The notes under the pieces are model-generated. The model saw nothing but the letters and a program-made list of their open reading frames with translations. It ran no database searches and had not been told where the DNA came from. Positions 61,993 to 64,000 of a stretch of 64,000 nt of DNA are shown here, in pieces; the first letter of the stretch is position 1; every line of letters begins with the position of its first letter. Source of the DNA: CAYOHG01 sp964465125 (GTDB lineage: Bacteria; Planctomycetota; Phycisphaerae; UBA1845; Fen-1342); assembly GCA_964465125.1 (NCBI GenBank), contig CAYXIO010000017.1, positions 1 to 64,000 on the forward strand, written 5' to 3'. Position numbers and translations under genes: made by a program.

Positions 61993-63674
61993 GTCGTCGA
62001 CACCTCCGCAAGCGTGGGCCGCGGCAGCGCGCTGAGCAGATTGGATGACCCTTCGACGACGAAGCGGCTTTCGGGGTGCAGTTCCGGGCGGCGCGAGAGC
62101 CAGGACTCCAATTGGTCGCGCGTCACCTGGGTTCGCCCCGGGCGTTCGACGCAGCGCGCCTCCGCCGCCGCCGCCAGGTACGTTGCCAGCGCCAACGGCA
62201 TGCCCGTGGCCGCCACCAGCGACGCGACCGCGGCGCCGGCCTCGTCGGCGCCCAGACGATCGGCGAAGCGCGCCGCGAACGAAGGGAAATACTCGCCCTT
62301 CAGGCGGAACAGCGCCCGCGGCGGCTGCGCGACCTGCCCGTCGGAAGCGCCGCTCGGCCGGCCGTCGAAGCCGATCACGCCGCGCTTATGCAGCGACACG
62401 AGCAGCCGCCGGCCCGCCGTGTGCTGGAGAAACCGAAACGCGACCGCGGGCAGCCCCGACTCCATGTCGTGCATCACGCCGCGCAGACGGCGCTCGGTCA
62501 GCACCAGCAGATCCGTATCGCGAAGCTGGTGTGCGGTGGCGCGCGCCTCAGGGGCGCAGCCGGAGACGTACACGCTCGTTCGTCGGGCGGCCGCGATCGC
62601 GGTTGCGAGCAGCCCGGGCGTGGCGACGCCGTAACCGCAGTCACACCAGATCAGCAGCCGAGAGTCGCTCAGCCGCTCCTCGATTCGGCCGCCCAGCTCG
62701 CGCTCGTTGCGGGAATCCAGCGGAGCCGCAACGCCCTCGGCAAGCGTATAGAGCTTGGTCTCGTCGGCGACAAACGTGGCGTGCAGCACGGGCGCGCTGC
62801 GCGCTGCGCGCAGGTGGCATGCGACCTCGCGGTCGCGGCAGGAGGCCTCCAACCGCTCGCGCTCCTCGCCCTCGCAGGCCACCGAAAGCAGAGTCGGACG
62901 CGCGCCGAGGGCGCGCAACTGAAATGCCAGCGCCGCCGCGCCGCCCCAGAACGTCGTCTCTCCCAGGCTGCGCAGCGCAACCGCCGGCGACGCGTCGTCG
63001 ATGCCGGCGGTGTCGCAGAATACGTAGCGCTCGCGGAGCACATCCCCCACCACCAGCACCGGCAGGCCCTGGAACTGCTGGAACGCGCGACGCACCGTCG
63101 GAAGGTCAATCGCGCTGCGCCGGCAGACCGCGCGCAGCCGGCACTCATCCAGGTCCGACTCGCGCTCCAGGTTCTGAATCAGACGCGTCGAGCTGAAGAC
63201 CACGTCGCCGCTGTGAAAGACCACCCGGCCGCCGTGCCGTTCCACCACGTCGCGCTCCTTGACGAAGCGCGGGTCGTTGGAGTCGGCGTACTCGCGTCCC
63301 TTGACGTAGACATCCGGCCGCAGGGCCTCGAGCAGCTCGGCCGCGGTGGGGTGAGGATCAATCACCACCCAGTCGACGAATTCGAGCGCGGCGAGGTTCT
63401 CGGCCCGCAGCTCCTGCGGAATGTAAGGGCGGTCCGCGCCCTTGCCGACCGCGGCGTCTCCGGTCAGCGAAACGACGAGCCGGTCTCCCAGGCTGCGCGC
63501 GTATTGCAGGTAGCGCAGGTGCCCGGGGTGAACGAGGTCGAAGCAGCCGTGGCAGTGAACCACGACGCGGCCGGCGGCGCGTTCCTCGGCCAACTGCGGC
63601 GCCAGGACGTCGACCGGGACCAGCTTTCGAAGCGGGGAGCCGGGCGGGACCGGATGTAGGTCGTTCGAGCGCAT
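61989..63674 (-). CDS. HldE-like protein with inverted domain order: cytidylyltransferase then degenerate PfkB-like domain
   Basis: The 561-residue protein places a cytidylyltransferase domain first (about 20-165): CFDLVHPGHLRYL (HxGH, 49-52), RPYIPQELRAENLAALEF and LRPDVYVKGREY. The C-terminal PfkB-like domain (about 200-520) has VLVVGDVLRERYVF and a GGAAALA loop, but the GAGD active-site motif is GADE near residue 475, so the catalytic Asp is displaced. In Escherichia coli HldE the kinase is N-terminal and the nucleotidyltransferase C-terminal. It is the first gene of a coupled pair with the GT2 gene. A heptose or related activated-sugar pathway is likely; the kinase half may be inactive or regulatory. 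Confidence 0.82.
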   Translation of the reverse strand: MRSNDLHPVPPGSPLRKLVPVDVLAPQLAEERAAGRVVVHCHGCFDLVHPGHLRYLQYARSLGDRLVVSLTGDAAVGKGADRPYIPQELRAENLAALEFVDWVVIDPHPTAAELLEALRPDVYVKGREYADSNDPRFVKERDVVERHGGRVVFHSGDVVFSSTRLIQNLERESDLDECRLRAVCRRSAIDLPTVRRAFQQFQGLPVLVVGDVLRERYVFCDTAGIDDASPAVALRSLGETTFWGGAAALAFQLRALGARPTLLSVACEGEERERLEASCRDREVACHLRAARSAPVLHATFVADETKLYTLAEGVAAPLDSRNERELGGRIEERLSDSRLLIWCDCGYGVATPGLLATAIAAARRTSVYVSGCAPEARATAHQLRDTDLLVLTERRLRGVMHDMESGLPAVAFRFLQHTAGRRLLVSLHKRGVIGFDGRPSGASDGQVAQPPRALFRLKGEYFPSFAARFADRLGADEAGAAVASLVAATGMPLALATYLAAAAEARCVERPGRTQVTRDQLESWLSRRPELHPESRFVVEGSSNLLSALPRPTLAEVSTT

Positions 63675-64000
63675 GGTTCCGGCGCTGCTATCGGAGCCCG
63701 GCGTGGGCCGAATTGAGCGCGCGTCCGGAGCTGGCCGATTCGAATCGCAGCCGTCGCTGGAAGGGTCCGAGAAGCGTGCGGCCGGGCCCCCGGCAGAAAA
63801 ACGCGCAGATTCTCCGCGTCGGCAGTGGAAATCGGCGAAATGCCGTGCCTAGCACTTGGATGAGAGAGTGGTTTGACGGTTTGCCTGTGCGCGGAGGCTG
63901 CGCCCGGGGAGGCCGGGTTTCTTTGCCGCCGACCCTGGTCGACGGCCCATGCCTGTCATTTGGGGGGCGGCGCTCCACCAGCGGAGTGCTGCCATGCGAT
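63675..64000. other. Window end without a convincing gene
   Basis: This is the upstream region of the HldE-like gene. A minus-strand frame at 63688-63978 is Arg/Pro-rich and unlike a protein gene. I see no clear promoter; the region may hold the regulatory sequence of the operon. Confidence 0.5.

Noticed and set aside
63688..63978. Minus-strand frame upstream of the HldE-like gene
   Set aside because: Arg/Pro-rich product, no ribosome site, no domain.
1..64000. tRNA, rRNA, CRISPR arrays, insertion sequences, prophage or integrase genes
   Set aside because: I looked for cloverleaf-like gaps, direct-repeat arrays and transposase motifs and saw none; short tRNAs could be missed without a scan.

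Overview
The window comes from the chromosome of a high-GC planctomycete (Planctomycetota; class not resolvable from 64 kb). The lineage is shown by a DUF1501 protein paired with a very large DUF1549/DUF1553 cytochrome-type protein, a giant RTX protein with the N-terminal LExR..SA motif of planctomycete secreted proteins, CPxCGY-type zinc-ribbon membrane proteins, and rpsO-pnp and other housekeeping genes in a GC-rich background. I call 46 protein genes, one strongly supported non-coding RNA gene, several promoters, one textbook intrinsic terminator and several intergenic repeats. I saw no tRNA, rRNA, CRISPR array, insertion sequence or integrase.

Layout. 1-2054 (-): 5' part of a giant RTX/cadherin-like protein cut by the window edge. 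2526-4226 (+): AspT/YidE-type permease. 4260-11245 (-): three-gene planctomycete oxidoreductase-like operon (PSCyt1/DUF1549/DUF1553, DUF1501, DUF2231-cytochrome-LRR-TRASH). 11401-16153 (-): SGNH hydrolase, PilT ATPase, FHA-GAF histidine kinase. 16344-18792 (-): rpsO-pnp. 18925-21725 (-): MacA-like adaptor and MacB-like ATPase without a permease. 21986-22618 (+): secreted hypothetical protein. 22800-23152 (+): sigma-54 promoter, structured transcript and terminator with no gene of its own, the most unusual locus here. 23277-24221 (+): UbiA-type prenyltransferase. 24279-28704 (-): pyrF, a lipoprotein and trpG, then a crotonase and a WecA/MraY-type transferase. 28881-30547 (+): formyltransferase and PIG-L deacetylase. 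30625-31653 (-): moaA. 31902-41396: hypothetical and zinc-ribbon membrane proteins, a DUF885 peptidase, an M42 peptidase, DUF1579 and DUF429. 41442-45007 (+): DUF115/Maf protein and a degenerate radical-SAM/SPASM protein. 45289-46124 (+): zinc-finger protein and DUF423. 46152-50739 (-): RND pump and its adaptor. 50977-55099: GT4 fragment, TPR lipoprotein, small lipoprotein, polytopic membrane protein. 55110-57041 (-): MFS-acyltransferase fusion. 57194-60556 (-): MTA-phosphorylase-like enzyme, amidohydrolase and flavin oxidase in one operon. 60775-63674 (-): inverted HldE-like protein and a GT2 glycosyltransferase.

Themes. Envelope and surface-glycan work dominates (WecA-like initiator, formyltransferase/deacetylase pair, Maf/SPASM pair, HldE-like/GT2 pair, UbiA-like lipid phosphoribosyltransferase, lipid acyltransferase, two efflux systems). 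Several enzymes carry lost or altered catalytic residues, judged by eye against family motifs; these are flagged as findings. All motif, promoter and repeat calls were made by reading the sequence; no alignment, folding or database search was run.
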